Both the position numbers and the translations under genes were made by a program. From Bryobacterales bacterium (GTDB taxonomy: Bacteria > Acidobacteriota > Terriglobia > Bryobacterales > Bryobacteraceae), in contig JAEUQF010000230.1 in assembly GCA_016789745.1 (NCBI GenBank), forward strand, positions 36,586 to 100,585: DNA of 64,000 bases. Reading direction: 5' to 3'. The notes beneath the pieces are model-generated. The model saw only the letters and a list, made by a program, of their open reading frames with translations, searched no databases and was not told where the DNA came from. Positions 19,388 through 28,287 of the stretch are shown here, piece by piece. Numbering within the stretch: position 1 is the stretch's first letter; the number at the start of each line of letters is the position of its first letter.

Positions 19388-19687
19388 ATGCCGGATCTCA
19401 GCAAATTCACAGTACATTTGGTTATTTTCGCTGGACTCGTCCTCACCACCGCCGCTCTCGCCATCTATCGGTTGATGTGCGATCGCGACAATGACTATCA
19501 CATCCATGCCACCGCCGACGAAGCTGGCAGCGTAGGGAAACAAGACGCGGTTGCCCATCGCGTCATGGCCATCGAAAAGTGGGGCAAGACCCTGACTACC
19601 GTAACGGTCATCTACTTCGTGGTGCTTGTGGGATTGGTGCTGTATAACGAATGGCTCCGTTCCTCCAGCACGGTAATGGTCAACTAG
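19388..19687 (+). CDS. small two-TM membrane protein, unknown function
   Basis: 99 aa. TM1 spans about residues 8-27 and TM2 about 70-88, with a charged 40-residue loop between (CDRDNDYHIHATADEAG). AAAGGA lies seven bases before ATG 19388. No family recognised. The baeRF-like gene begins 53 bases downstream on the same strand, so the two may be co-transcribed. The 150 bases upstream hold only the two hairpins after the propeller gene. Confidence 0.7.
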   Translation: MPDLSKFTVHLVIFAGLVLTTAALAIYRLMCDRDNDYHIHATADEAGSVGKQDAVAHRVMAIEKWGKTLTTVTVIYFVVLVGLVLYNEWLRSSSTVMVN

Positions 19688-19740
19688 TCTCAACGCAAGC
19701 CGTCAGTGCAAGTTAGAAAACAACAGAAAGGCGGAATGCC

Positions 19741-20919
19741 GTGGGAGTCGCAGTCCTGGATGGAGTCGCCATGACCTCCAGCAATTTCGTTCTGCGCCGG
19801 CTTGCCCCATCGGACCTGATGCGCCTGGGGAGAGTCCGGCCGCCGGCCGTGACCGTGCTTCTGCCCGGCGAGCAGTCCGCCAACCGGCCTCTTGCGATGC
19901 GTGTGAAGCACGCTGTGGATAGTGTGTTTCACCGCATGCTGGCCGATTCCTGGCACCCGCACGAGATTGCCCGTCTCGTTGCGCCTGCCCTCGCTTTCTG
20001 TGATGACCCGCTGCTCGATACTGAATCTCATCGCGGATTGGCCCTCCTGCTCGACCGGCAGACCTTCTCGTTGTTTGAAGTGCCGCCGTCGGTGCCGGAG
20101 CGTGTCACCGTTGCTTCCACGTTTCTCACTCGTCCTCTACTCGAATGGTTGGGCCAGCCCCGCGAATTTCTCATTCTCGAACTGGGAAATCGCGGTGTGC
20201 ACCTCATTCGTTGTTCGCAGGACGGTATCATTCCCCTGCCACTGCCGAGTGATCTGCCCGGCGCTGCCGGTGGTTTCTCCTTTGCGGACGACACCGAGTC
20301 CGGCGCTACCGGACGCGATCACTGCGGGAGGGGCAAAAGCCCCTGTGGGGCCATCTCCTATTCCATGGGGTCGGCCAACCCGGAAAGGCGCCTGCGCTTC
20401 TTCTGCATGATGGCCGACCGCGCCATGCATGTGGTTCTGGACGAACTCGGTCTCCCTCTGGTGGTGGCCGGTCCGGAATCGGTGGTCCGCGCGTATCGCA
20501 AGGAAAACACCTACCACACCATGGTGACGCTGGTCCCGCGGGTCAGTCTGGACTCGCTCCCGCCGGCTCAACTATTGGAAGACGCCCGCCAACTCATCTT
20601 CAATGAGCGGCGGGAAGAGGCGGTTCGCCATTTGGTGGAGATGGAGGAATACGCTCCAGGCGACCGCTGGTCCTCTTCCCTGGAAGGCATTATCCGGGCC
20701 AGTGACGAAGGCCGTGTCTGGCGCCTGTTCCTCAATCAGTCGGCTCTGGTGGAAGACGACTACCTTGGCCTGCTCGGCCGCCGCAACGGCTGCCGTCCGC
20801 TCAAGGAAGACCTGCTGAATGCTGCGGCGTTTGCCACCATCGTCCATGGAGGCGAGGTTTTCCCCGTGGATGCCTCTTTGCTGCCGGACAACTCTCCGAT
20901 CGCCGCCATCTTCCGCTAA
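19741..20919 (+). CDS. baeRF-like (family 3) protein related to release factors
   Basis: 392 aa from GTG 19741; ATG 19771 is an alternative. Segments match what I know of the bacterial archaeo-eukaryotic release factor (baeRF) families: PAVTVLLPGEQSANRP near the start, GLALLLDRQTFSLFEVP, the ERRLRFFCMMADRAMH helix, LPLVVAGPESVVRAYRKEN, and a C-terminal end LLPDNSPIAAIFR. These proteins share the eRF1/Pelota-like fold and have been proposed to act on stalled ribosomes, mostly from genome-context arguments. The middle region (about residues 185-215) has an inserted Gly/Cys-rich loop. The assignment is by eye and should be checked by profile search. Confidence 0.62.
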   Translation: MGVAVLDGVAMTSSNFVLRRLAPSDLMRLGRVRPPAVTVLLPGEQSANRPLAMRVKHAVDSVFHRMLADSWHPHEIARLVAPALAFCDDPLLDTESHRGLALLLDRQTFSLFEVPPSVPERVTVASTFLTRPLLEWLGQPREFLILELGNRGVHLIRCSQDGIIPLPLPSDLPGAAGGFSFADDTESGATGRDHCGRGKSPCGAISYSMGSANPERRLRFFCMMADRAMHVVLDELGLPLVVAGPESVVRAYRKENTYHTMVTLVPRVSLDSLPPAQLLEDARQLIFNERREEAVRHLVEMEEYAPGDRWSSSLEGIIRASDEGRVWRLFLNQSALVEDDYLGLLGRRNGCRPLKEDLLNAAAFATIVHGGEVFPVDASLLPDNSPIAAIFR

Positions 20920-20979
20920 CGCTAAGCCGGTTGGAAGCGAGCCGTGTCCTCCGCCTCGCGGCGGATTACGATAACAGGT

Positions 20980-22287
20980 ATGCTTCGCCGACTCTTCCTC
21001 ACCGCTCCCTCCCTGCTGCTGGCCGCCGGCGAGCAGCCACAGGCACCCGCCGTCACCCGCCCGCGCGCCACCGCCGGGGATCCCGTAGAACCCAAGTGGG
21101 ACGAACGCCTCACGATAACGGTCGGCACTAGCAGCGCTGACCTGGTCGGGACCGACCATCGCGTGGTGCAAGCCGGCGTGGATTATGTCGCCGGATTAGG
21201 GGGTGGAACCGTGCGTCTTCTGCCCGGCACCTATCGCTTCCGCAACGCCGTGCAACTGCGTTCCGGAGTGCGCGTGGCCGGCAGCGGTCCGGAAACGGTG
21301 TGTCTGAAAGAGCCGGGCGGCAAGACCAATCTGGTGGAGAACTCCGATTGGTATGACCGCGAAATCACGCTGCAGGATCCGTCCGGCTTCGCCGTCGGCG
21401 ATGGCATCGTGCTGCGTGCCACCAACCCGCACAACGGTGGCGAGGATATCTTCCGCCGCACACTGGTCGCCCGCAGCGGCAATCGCTTCAAGCTGGATCA
21501 GATGCTGAGCGAGAACTTCTGGACCGCGCATAAAGCGGTGGCGTCCAAGACCCACTCTCTGTTCGAAGGGTGGCGCATCGCCGATGCGGCCATTGAGAAC
21601 ATCTGCCTGGATGGCAACCGCGCCAACAACGAATTCCTCAACGGCAACTACGTGGGCTGCATCTTCCTGCGCGAATCCAACCGGATCGCAATGAAGCAGG
21701 TTCTGGCCCGCAATTTCAATGGGGACGGCATCAGCTACCAGGTTTGCCACGATGTCCGTGTGGAGGACTGCCAGAGCGTCGGCAATGCCAACTACGGACT
21801 GCACCCCGGCTCGGGCTCTCAGCGCACGGTGGTGACCGGCTGCCGGCTCGAAGGCAACGATATCGGCTTCTTCTTCTGCTGGGGCGTGAAGTGGGCGCTG
21901 GTGGAACGCAACGTCATGGCCGACAATCGCCGCTTCGGTGTCTCTATCGGCCACAATGATACGGACAATGTTGTGCGCAACAACGAGGTGCTGCGCAGCG
22001 GCAAGTTCGGCATTTACCTGCGCCAGGAGCACGGGCCGACGTTCGCACCCAGCCGCAATCACATCGAAGCCAATCGCGTAGTGGACAGCGGCAATGAGAC
22101 AGGCGCCGCCGTGGAGATCGAAGGCGTCACCGAGCAGGTTACGCTGCGCAACAACGTGCTGCTCGAAACCCGCCTGCCCGCCGCCCGTGCCGGCGTCCGG
22201 ATTCACAAGGAAGCCAAGGCCATCGAACTGAACGGGAACCGCATTGAAGGCTTTGCGCAATCGGTTGCCGATCTGCGCAAGGGGTGA
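20980..22287 (+). CDS. secreted right-handed parallel beta-helix protein
   Basis: 435 aa from ATG 20980, chosen because it begins the signal peptide MLRRLFLTAPSLLLAAG. After a linker the sequence GVDYVAGLGGGTVRLLPGTYRF marks the start of a pectate-lyase-like beta-helix, with repeated N-rich turns (VRVEDCQSVGNANYG, VVRNNEVLRSGKFGIYL, VTLRNNVLLETRLP). Such helices bind or cleave polysaccharide, but no clear catalytic set (for example the Asp trio of a GH28 enzyme) can be seen. It ends six bases before the convergent formamidase-like gene. Confidence 0.78.
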   Translation: MLRRLFLTAPSLLLAAGEQPQAPAVTRPRATAGDPVEPKWDERLTITVGTSSADLVGTDHRVVQAGVDYVAGLGGGTVRLLPGTYRFRNAVQLRSGVRVAGSGPETVCLKEPGGKTNLVENSDWYDREITLQDPSGFAVGDGIVLRATNPHNGGEDIFRRTLVARSGNRFKLDQMLSENFWTAHKAVASKTHSLFEGWRIADAAIENICLDGNRANNEFLNGNYVGCIFLRESNRIAMKQVLARNFNGDGISYQVCHDVRVEDCQSVGNANYGLHPGSGSQRTVVTGCRLEGNDIGFFFCWGVKWALVERNVMADNRRFGVSIGHNDTDNVVRNNEVLRSGKFGIYLRQEHGPTFAPSRNHIEANRVVDSGNETGAAVEIEGVTEQVTLRNNVLLETRLPAARAGVRIHKEAKAIELNGNRIEGFAQSVADLRKG

Positions 22288-22292
22288 GCGTT

Positions 22293-23279
22293 TCAGCGCA
22301 GGGCTTTTTTCGGGATCTTGACCGCGATCACGCCGGCCAGCGTGACGACGTCGTATTTGGCCTGATGGCCGATCAGCAGATGCGCGGCCACCGGCTCGAG
22401 GCCGTGCTCTTCGACCAGCCAGCGGAGCATGTCCGCGTTGGCTGTGGCCAGCGCGTCATTGAGCGAATTGGACTGCGCCGTACGGCCGCCCACGCTGATC
22501 AGATACTCCGCGTTCTCCAGTCGCGGTCCGGTGAGATTGGCGCGCTTTTGCAACTCCACGCGGAACTCCACATCGAGCGACGTTTCGATTCCGGAGCCGA
22601 CAGCCTCCCCATCGCCTTCGAGCGCATGGCCGTCGCCGACGAAGAAGTAGGCGCCCGGCAGCGAGACGGGCAGCATCACGGTGGCGCCTTCGCGCACTTC
22701 CTTATAGTCCATATTGCCGCCGTAGGTGCCCGCCGGCCCTGAGGTGGGCGGCTTTGCGGTGTCGGGCGCGACGCCGATGCACCCAAGCATCGGCGATACC
22801 GGAAAACTCAGGCTCACCTTGCTGCTCAGTTTCTCCTTGGGCCGTGCCGTGCCAGTCTTGCGGTCGATCACAAAGGGAATCAGATCCGTGCGACCCGGCA
22901 GTACGGCCCCTTCCTGGTAGGGCGGCGGCGCGTGTTTGTCGCGCGCTTCGGCCGGGACCGCGCCCACGCGAAACGCCGTATAGCCGGTATCACGATTCAG
23001 CCGCACCTTTTCCAAGTGGATGATCAGCGCGTCGCCAGGTTCGGCGCCTTCGATATAAAACGGGCCTGTCAGCGGATTGCCATGCGTCTTGGTGTGGCGC
23101 ACGCCGGCGTAGTCGAAGCCGGCGGAGTCGACGGTCTTCGTAATCACACGGTCCCCGGACTTCAGCCTCGCCTGGACGGGATGCTCTTTGGAGAACGTGT
23201 GATAGTTGACCTCGTTCAGCACACGATGCGTTTCACCATGCGCCGTTGCCAGCGCGGTCAGAAGCAGGGGGAACAGCAT
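22293..23279 (-). CDS. secreted acetamidase/formamidase (FmdA/AmdA) family protein
   Basis: 328 aa with a signal peptide (MLFPLLLTALATAHG). Family marks are HPVQARLKSGDRV near the start, GPFYIEGAEPGDAL, SPMLGCIGVAP, and GTYGGNMDYKEV followed by VGDGHALEGDGE. Characterised members hydrolyse formamide or acetamide to the acid and ammonia; the true substrate of exported members is unknown. The gene is three bases downstream of two overlapping PIG-L deacetylase genes on the same strand, so an operon of exported amide-cleaving enzymes is likely. Confidence 0.85.
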   Translation of the reverse strand: MLFPLLLTALATAHGETHRVLNEVNYHTFSKEHPVQARLKSGDRVITKTVDSAGFDYAGVRHTKTHGNPLTGPFYIEGAEPGDALIIHLEKVRLNRDTGYTAFRVGAVPAEARDKHAPPPYQEGAVLPGRTDLIPFVIDRKTGTARPKEKLSSKVSLSFPVSPMLGCIGVAPDTAKPPTSGPAGTYGGNMDYKEVREGATVMLPVSLPGAYFFVGDGHALEGDGEAVGSGIETSLDVEFRVELQKRANLTGPRLENAEYLISVGGRTAQSNSLNDALATANADMLRWLVEEHGLEPVAAHLLIGHQAKYDVVTLAGVIAVKIPKKALR

Positions 23280-23282
23280 GGC

Positions 23283-24161
23283 TTACGGCCTCCGGTACTT
23301 GGCGGGAATGCGATAGGCCAGCCCGGCATAGCGGAACTCTTCGGCGGCCTTATAGGCGGTACCCTGCGCGGCTATGCGCGCCAGACCTTGCACGTTCTCA
23401 TGAACCAGTGCGTTGATGCTGGCGTCATTGATGGTCTGCAATGCGGGCAGCCGGCGGTTGGTGGCGTCCAGCCGAGCTTTCAATCGCCGCGTCACGGCGT
23501 CGTTGGTTGTCTTCAGTGCCTGGGCCGCCTTCTCCTTGGTGGCCAGCGTGCCGGCGATGTCCATCTGCTTCAGCTGCGGGACGAAGGTCTCCGTGCTTTC
23601 GGCATCGCGGCGCCGCGGGTCCACCGGTTGCCCGAAGTAGTACACCTCCGGAACCAGATGCGGCTTCAGGCCGCTGGCCGTGAACGGCGGCAGGTGATTT
23701 TCCAGGGCCGCGGCGTTCCAGGCATCCTCGGCGGCGCGCCCGGTGTGATACCGATCAAAGACCCGCTCATATTCGATGTAGGGGTTGGGCAGGAACAGCA
23801 CGCCCGGCTTGTAGTGGCGAATGTAGAAGATCAACTTGTCGCGCAAGGTGGTGAAGGGAATGTCCGCCAGTTCGCCGGCGCGGTAGCCTAGCGAGATCAC
23901 TTCCTTCACGCCCAACAGGCGCGCCGCCGCTTCGCTCTCTGTTTTGGTGCGCAGCGCTGCCTCTTCCGGCGACAGGTCCCACGCCTCCTTTTCTTCGTTC
24001 GACACGCGGATGACGTGAATGGCCGAACCTTTGGCTGCCATGGCGGCCAAGGTCCCGCCCGCGGCCAGCACATAGTCAGCGGAATCCGCCGTGATCACCA
24101 GGACCGTGGGCTGCTGCGCAAGCGCGCAGACTTGCAGGAAGAGTGCGGCAATCAGCTTCAT
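23283..24161 (-). CDS. exported PIG-L family protein, zinc motif lost
   Basis: 292 aa from ATG 24161, which starts a signal peptide (MKLIAALFLQVCALAQQ) and overlaps the stop of the upstream PIG-L gene by four bases (ATGA). The fold is clear from VLVITADSADYVLAAGGTLA, GVKEVISLGY and the helices that follow. However, the PHPDD zinc-binding motif reads TADSADY, and the second motif reads FDRYHTGRA in place of HxDH, so both histidine sites are changed. It is probably not a zinc deacetylase like its neighbour. It could be a structural or binding paralogue. The formamidase-like gene follows after three bases. Confidence 0.82.
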   Translation of the reverse strand: MKLIAALFLQVCALAQQPTVLVITADSADYVLAAGGTLAAMAAKGSAIHVIRVSNEEKEAWDLSPEEAALRTKTESEAAARLLGVKEVISLGYRAGELADIPFTTLRDKLIFYIRHYKPGVLFLPNPYIEYERVFDRYHTGRAAEDAWNAAALENHLPPFTASGLKPHLVPEVYYFGQPVDPRRRDAESTETFVPQLKQMDIAGTLATKEKAAQALKTTNDAVTRRLKARLDATNRRLPALQTINDASINALVHENVQGLARIAAQGTAYKAAEEFRYAGLAYRIPAKYRRP

Positions 24162-25069
24162 TGCTTTTGGATGTTCCGCTGCAGATAGTCTTTCAGGCCG
24201 GGCAGATGGTCGAATTCGTCCATGAAGTAGTAGTCTTCGGCGTACTTCGCGCCCGCCTGTTTGCCGATCTTGCGCGACTGCCAGTTCATGAACCACTCTT
24301 CCATCTGTACGGCGATGGCCTGGTCATCCAGGTTGGCGAACTCGGGTACAGTCAGATTCTGCTTGGCCAGCGTGGCTTTCAGGGCGCGAGCAGAGGCCGG
24401 ATGCGCGTACACGTTTCGATGCGTCTGATAGGCAATCTCCTTGCGCCGCTGCTGCGCTTCGTTGAAGGAGAATGCCCCGTTCGGGGTATGGCCAAGGCCC
24501 CAATCCAGCCGCGCCTTGCCGATGAGATACGCGGCCTGGTGCGGCTGCACGTCCAGCTTGAAATGCTCCGGATGCACGTTGGCCAAGCCCGCCATCCAAT
24601 AGGCTTCCGCCATCGCGCGGCCCACGTTCCGATGATCCGGATTCTTCTGGTAGTGCTCCCACGGATTATGGCCCACCACGATGTCCGGCCGCAGTTTGCG
24701 AATCAGGAAAATGAGTTGAGCCCGCAATTCGTTCAAGGGAATGGACGCCGTATAATCGTTGCGCCAGTTGAGGCTGATGACCTCCTTCATTCCCAGCACC
24801 TTTGCTGCCGCCACGCTCTCGCGATGGTTGATGTTGTCGTTCTCGGCCGGCAGTGCGACGCCGTCCTTTTCGTCATTGGAGGCGCGCACGTAGTAAACGT
24901 CGTAGCCTTCGTCCACGAAGCGTGCTATCAGGCCTCCCATGCCGTAGTCGGTGGTGTGGTCGTCGTGGTGCGGTTGCGGCACCAGCACAACCTTGCCTGG
25001 GGGCAACGGTAGTTGTGGCAGCGTTTGACCGAAGGCCGCGGCCAGAAGAAATGCGAACAGAAAAGCCAT
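24158..25069 (-). CDS. exported PIG-L family deacetylase
   Basis: 303 aa from ATG 25069, beginning with signal peptide MAFLFAFLLAAAFGQ. It is the one paralogue in this cluster with an intact first motif: VPQPHHDDH (zinc His-Asp-Asp), and a second motif with NPDHRNVGRA. Relatives are zinc-dependent N-deacetylases of acetamido sugars such as MshB, BshB and PIG-L. The signal peptide suggests a periplasmic or secreted substrate such as a GlcNAc-containing polymer or glycan, which is inference. It overlaps the next PIG-L gene by four bases and is divergent from a third PIG-L gene 56 bases away, so the intervening region may hold two promoters. Confidence 0.87.
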   Translation of the reverse strand: MAFLFAFLLAAAFGQTLPQLPLPPGKVVLVPQPHHDDHTTDYGMGGLIARFVDEGYDVYYVRASNDEKDGVALPAENDNINHRESVAAAKVLGMKEVISLNWRNDYTASIPLNELRAQLIFLIRKLRPDIVVGHNPWEHYQKNPDHRNVGRAMAEAYWMAGLANVHPEHFKLDVQPHQAAYLIGKARLDWGLGHTPNGAFSFNEAQQRRKEIAYQTHRNVYAHPASARALKATLAKQNLTVPEFANLDDQAIAVQMEEWFMNWQSRKIGKQAGAKYAEDYYFMDEFDHLPGLKDYLQRNIQKQ

Positions 25070-25125
25070 GGCGGTTGGGGGACATCGTAGCACGGTTCCC
25101 GCGTTACACTTGGTTTTCTCTGCCT

Positions 25126-26007
25126 ATGCGCTACCTGCTTCTGCTGTTGATGCCGCTGCTGCTTCCCGGGCAGTCCAAGAGTGTCCTGGTGATCACGTCT
25201 ACGCCCGGCGATTACCTGATGGCGGCCGGTGGGACGTTGGCCTCGCTGATCGAACAGGGCTACACGGTGAACGTCGTGCAGGTTGGCAATGATGAAAAGC
25301 GATCGCTTGGGTTGAGCCCCGCCGACACGCGTCTGGCCAACAACCGCGAGGGCGAAGAAGCCGCGCGCATGCTGGGCATCCGCGAGGTCTTCCTGCTCAA
25401 TCATAAGAGCGGGGAACTTTCGCAGGCTGGCGTGAACGAACTCCGCAACCAGATCTTCGGCATGGTGCGGCATTACAAGCCGCAGATCATCTTCCACCCC
25501 GACCCTTGGATTCACTATGAGCCGAACCACGACCACTTCTTCACGGCTCGGCCCGCCGAAGAGTTCAGCTACGGCGGCGGACGCTACGTGGGCGAGGAGT
25601 TCACCAAGATGGGTCTGGCGCCGGTTGGCGTGCGGGAGACGTATTACTACTCGCCCTACCGGCCGTATCGCCCCGGCGAAGGTGGCCACAACGCCGCCAA
25701 ATTCCGGCCTGTGGATATCACGAAGCACTTCAACCTGAAGGCTGCGGCACTGCAGAAGCTGGAGACGGCGAATCGTGTGTACGCTTCACAGGTGAAGCAG
25801 CGGCTGGAAGCCGCCGGCAAACCCTCGCGCCTGCTGGCCGAACTCAACCGCGGCTCCATTGCGGAACTGGTACGCGCCTATGTGGAGGAACTCGCCGAAA
25901 CCATCGGACAGAAGCATGGCTTCCGCTATGGCGAAGAGTTCAACTGGCACGGTGGCGGCGGGGGCATTCCGGAGCATATCCGTGAAAAGGCGAAGGAAAT
26001 CCGTTAG
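25126..26007 (+). CDS. exported PIG-L family protein, first zinc motif changed
   Basis: 293 aa from ATG 25126, which opens the signal peptide MRYLLLLLMPLLLPGQ; the longer upstream frame overlaps the divergent gene and was not used. Fold marks are VLVITSTPGDYLMAAGGTLA, GIREVFLLNHKSGEL and HPDPWIHYEPNHDH. The second zinc motif (NHDH) is kept, but the first reads STPGDY rather than PHPDDE. Activity is therefore doubtful. The 24-aa block YYYSPYRPYRPGEGG is unusual compared with its two neighbours. Together the three form a divergent PIG-L cluster. Confidence 0.82.
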   Translation: MRYLLLLLMPLLLPGQSKSVLVITSTPGDYLMAAGGTLASLIEQGYTVNVVQVGNDEKRSLGLSPADTRLANNREGEEAARMLGIREVFLLNHKSGELSQAGVNELRNQIFGMVRHYKPQIIFHPDPWIHYEPNHDHFFTARPAEEFSYGGGRYVGEEFTKMGLAPVGVRETYYYSPYRPYRPGEGGHNAAKFRPVDITKHFNLKAAALQKLETANRVYASQVKQRLEAAGKPSRLLAELNRGSIAELVRAYVEELAETIGQKHGFRYGEEFNWHGGGGGIPEHIREKAKEIR

Positions 26008-26014
26008 CCATACG

Positions 26015-26564
26015 ATGAGGTGGATCGCGATCGTGGTTCTCCTGGCCGGCATGGCGCGAATGCAGGTCACGCTGACCGAGGCCCCCATCGTCTACTTGAC
26101 GCCCCCTACCATTTCGACAATTGCCGGGAACCCGTTGCGCGGGAGTTGGCCCGTCGCGGCTGCCGCATCCCGCAGGTGCCGATGCTTAAGAAACGGCACA
26201 ACGTCATCCAGGGCCAGTTCGCCAAGCCCGGCCAGACGGATTGGGCGGTGCTGTGCTCCGTCAAGGGCTTATCGTCCATCCTGGTCTTCTGGGATGCGGA
26301 ACCGCTGAAGCCTGCCGTGCTTGCTCCCACGCGGAAGACAACCGCTTTCTGCAGGGCATGGGCAACGGGAAGATGGGCTTCTCCCGGGCCATCGGCGTCG
26401 CTACGAAAGCGTTTATCCTCGAACGTTACAATGCGTATGGCGGCCCCAAGCCGCCGCCTATCAACCACCAGGGCATTGACGATGCCTTTGTCGAGAAGGC
26501 ATCCTCAGTCCACTACTTCTACTTCTATCGCGGAAAATGGATCGGCCTGCAGGGATCTGACTAA
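26015..26564 (+). pseudogene. doubly frameshifted secreted-protein gene
   Basis: Three plus-strand frames read as successive parts of one protein. It starts at ATG 26015 with a signal peptide (MRWIAIVVLLAGMARMQV). Near 26090-26100, at a run of five C, coding moves to the -1 frame (DAPYHFDNCREPVARELARR... VLFWDAE). Near 26320-26335 it moves again by -1 (EDNRFLQGMGNGKMG... YFYRGKWIGLQGSD) to the stop at 26562-26564. The order and quality of the three pieces match a small secreted protein family that I recall from Acidobacteria, with no known function. Two shifts argue for a decayed gene rather than a single error. It is convergent with the SMP-30-like gene, which ends four bases away. Confidence 0.6.
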
Positions 26565-26567
26565 GCG

Positions 26568-27434
26568 CTACGGCTCCCGCCCAGGAAACTCCGCCCGGAA
26601 ACTCACGATCCGTTTCTGGTCCGCATCGGTGACATATACGGTGCGCCCATCCGGGCCGCCGAAGGTCAGGTTGGTTGGCATCTTGCCCAGCACGTCGATC
26701 TCGCGCAGCACCTTGCCCTCCGGCGATAGCACGACGACCGTGCCCTTGCCGTGCCGCGTGATGTAGAGATTGCCCTTCACATCGCAGCGCATGCCGTCGA
26801 AACCGAAGTCCGGGAAGTCGGCGAGTTTGCGCTTGTTCGTGATGTCGCCGTTCGGCAGAATGTCGAACACCCACACGTTGCGCTGCACGCTCTCGTTCAC
26901 ATAGAGCTTCGACCCATCCGGACTCACCTCGATTCCGTTGGTGGTGCCCATATCGGCGGCGATCTTCTTGATGCGTCCCTTGGTGTCGATGCGCCACAGT
27001 TGCCCGGTGCTTTCCTTCCAGTTCGGATCGCTGGCGTACAGCATGCCGTTTGGTGCCATCGCCAGGTCGTTCGGCTGGTTCATGGTGGGCTCATGGGCGA
27101 ACACCTTGAACTTGCCCGTCTTGGAATCCATCAGCAGGATGTTGTGGTTACTGTAATCGGCCACGAACATGCGCCCCTTGCGGTCAAAGCGAATGCCGTT
27201 GGCCAGCGAGCCCTGCGTGAACTCCACCAGGATGGTGCCTTTGCCGTCGGGAGTGAACTTGCCGATGGTCGGCTTGCGCTGGTAGCTGACGGCGTAGATG
27301 TTGCCGGCCTTGTCCACGGCAGGCCCCTCGGCTTCGGCCGTGAAACTGCCCGCGGGTGTGAACGGCGTGGCCTTGTACAAATCCTCAGCGAAGGCGGAAC
27401 CCATACAGAGAAGAGCAAACACGGAAATGCGCAT
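26568..27434 (-). CDS. SMP-30/gluconolactonase-like exported beta-propeller
   Basis: 288 aa with a signal peptide (MRISVFALLCMGSAFA). Propeller blades of the SMP-30/gluconolactonase/LRE type are clear: EGPAVDKAGNIYAVSY, LANGIRFDRKGRMFVADY, NQPNDLAMAPNGMLYASDP, TNGIEVSPDGSKLYVNES and FDGMRCDVKGNLYITRHG. The Glu, Asn and Asp that bind Ca2+ or Zn2+ in lactonases appear to be kept (E near 37, N near 140, D near 217). Substrate unknown; sugar lactones are the best guess. It is divergent from the BtpA-like gene and convergent with the broken gene at 26015. Confidence 0.85.
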   Translation of the reverse strand: MRISVFALLCMGSAFAEDLYKATPFTPAGSFTAEAEGPAVDKAGNIYAVSYQRKPTIGKFTPDGKGTILVEFTQGSLANGIRFDRKGRMFVADYSNHNILLMDSKTGKFKVFAHEPTMNQPNDLAMAPNGMLYASDPNWKESTGQLWRIDTKGRIKKIAADMGTTNGIEVSPDGSKLYVNESVQRNVWVFDILPNGDITNKRKLADFPDFGFDGMRCDVKGNLYITRHGKGTVVVLSPEGKVLREIDVLGKMPTNLTFGGPDGRTVYVTDADQKRIVSFRAEFPGREP

Positions 27435-27473
27435 TTGTTCTTCATGGTAGCGCTGCCGTGCTCTACTGAAAGC

Positions 27474-28286
27474 GTGTCAACCCTGTGGAACGCCTTCCAG
27501 GCTGAACGGAAGCCTGTGATCGGCATGCTGCATGTCCCGGCGCTGCCCGGTTCGCCGCGCAACTCCCTGAACCTGGGCGCTATTCTCGCTTGGGTTTTGC
27601 AGGATGCGCGGACGCTGTCCGAAGGCGGTGTCGATGCGCTCATCATCGAGAACTTTGGCGACGTGCCCTTCTACCCGGACCGCGTTCCCGCGCATACGCT
27701 GGCCTTTCTGACGGTGATCGCGCGCCAAGTTCGCCAAAACGTGGATCTGCCGCTGGGGATCAATGTCCTGCGCAACGATGGGGAAAGCGCCATCGCCATT
27801 GCGGCCGCCGTTGGCGCCGAATTTGTGCGCGTCAATGTGTTCACCGGCGCGCGGCTTACGGACCAGGGCCTCATTCAGGGCGCGGCGCACCAGTTGCTTC
27901 GCTATCGCCAGACCCTGGGAGCCGCGGTCAGGATCCTGGCCGACGTGAATGTGAAGTACTCCGCCCCGCTTGCCCCTCGTGACCTTGTCGAAGAGGTGGA
28001 GGAAACCATCGGGCGCGGCTGCGCCGATGGCATCATCGTGACCGGAGCCGCCACGGGCAAGCAGACGCCGCTGGCGGATCTCCGCACGGCGGTTGCCGCG
28101 GCTCACGGCACGCCGGTGCTGGCGGGCAGCGGCGTCGATGAGCACACCATCGCGGCGACGCTAGCCATTGCTGACGGAGCGATCGTCGGGACGGCCTGCA
28201 AGCGGGGAGGCAGTACCACCAACCCAGTAGACACCGGGGCTGTGCGCAGAATCGTGGCGGCGGCACGAGCCGGACTATCATCGTAG
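27474..28286 (+). CDS. BtpA family protein
   Basis: About 270 aa from GTG 27474; ATG 27444 is possible but lies nine bases from the divergent gene and adds a non-conserved leader. BtpA marks are KPVIGMLHVPALPGSP, VDALIIENFGDVPFYPD, LGINVLRNDGESAIAIA, EFVRVNVFTGARLTDQG and VLAGSGVDEHTIAATLAIADGAIVG. The fold is a TIM barrel. BtpA was first described as needed for photosystem I accumulation in a cyanobacterium; relatives outside phototrophs have no settled function, and sugar phosphate or nucleotide-related roles have been suggested. It ends one base before the next gene, indicating an operon. Confidence 0.85.
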   Translation: MSTLWNAFQAERKPVIGMLHVPALPGSPRNSLNLGAILAWVLQDARTLSEGGVDALIIENFGDVPFYPDRVPAHTLAFLTVIARQVRQNVDLPLGINVLRNDGESAIAIAAAVGAEFVRVNVFTGARLTDQGLIQGAAHQLLRYRQTLGAAVRILADVNVKYSAPLAPRDLVEEVEETIGRGCADGIIVTGAATGKQTPLADLRTAVAAAHGTPVLAGSGVDEHTIAATLAIADGAIVGTACKRGGSTTNPVDTGAVRRIVAAARAGLSS

Positions 28287-28287
28287 G

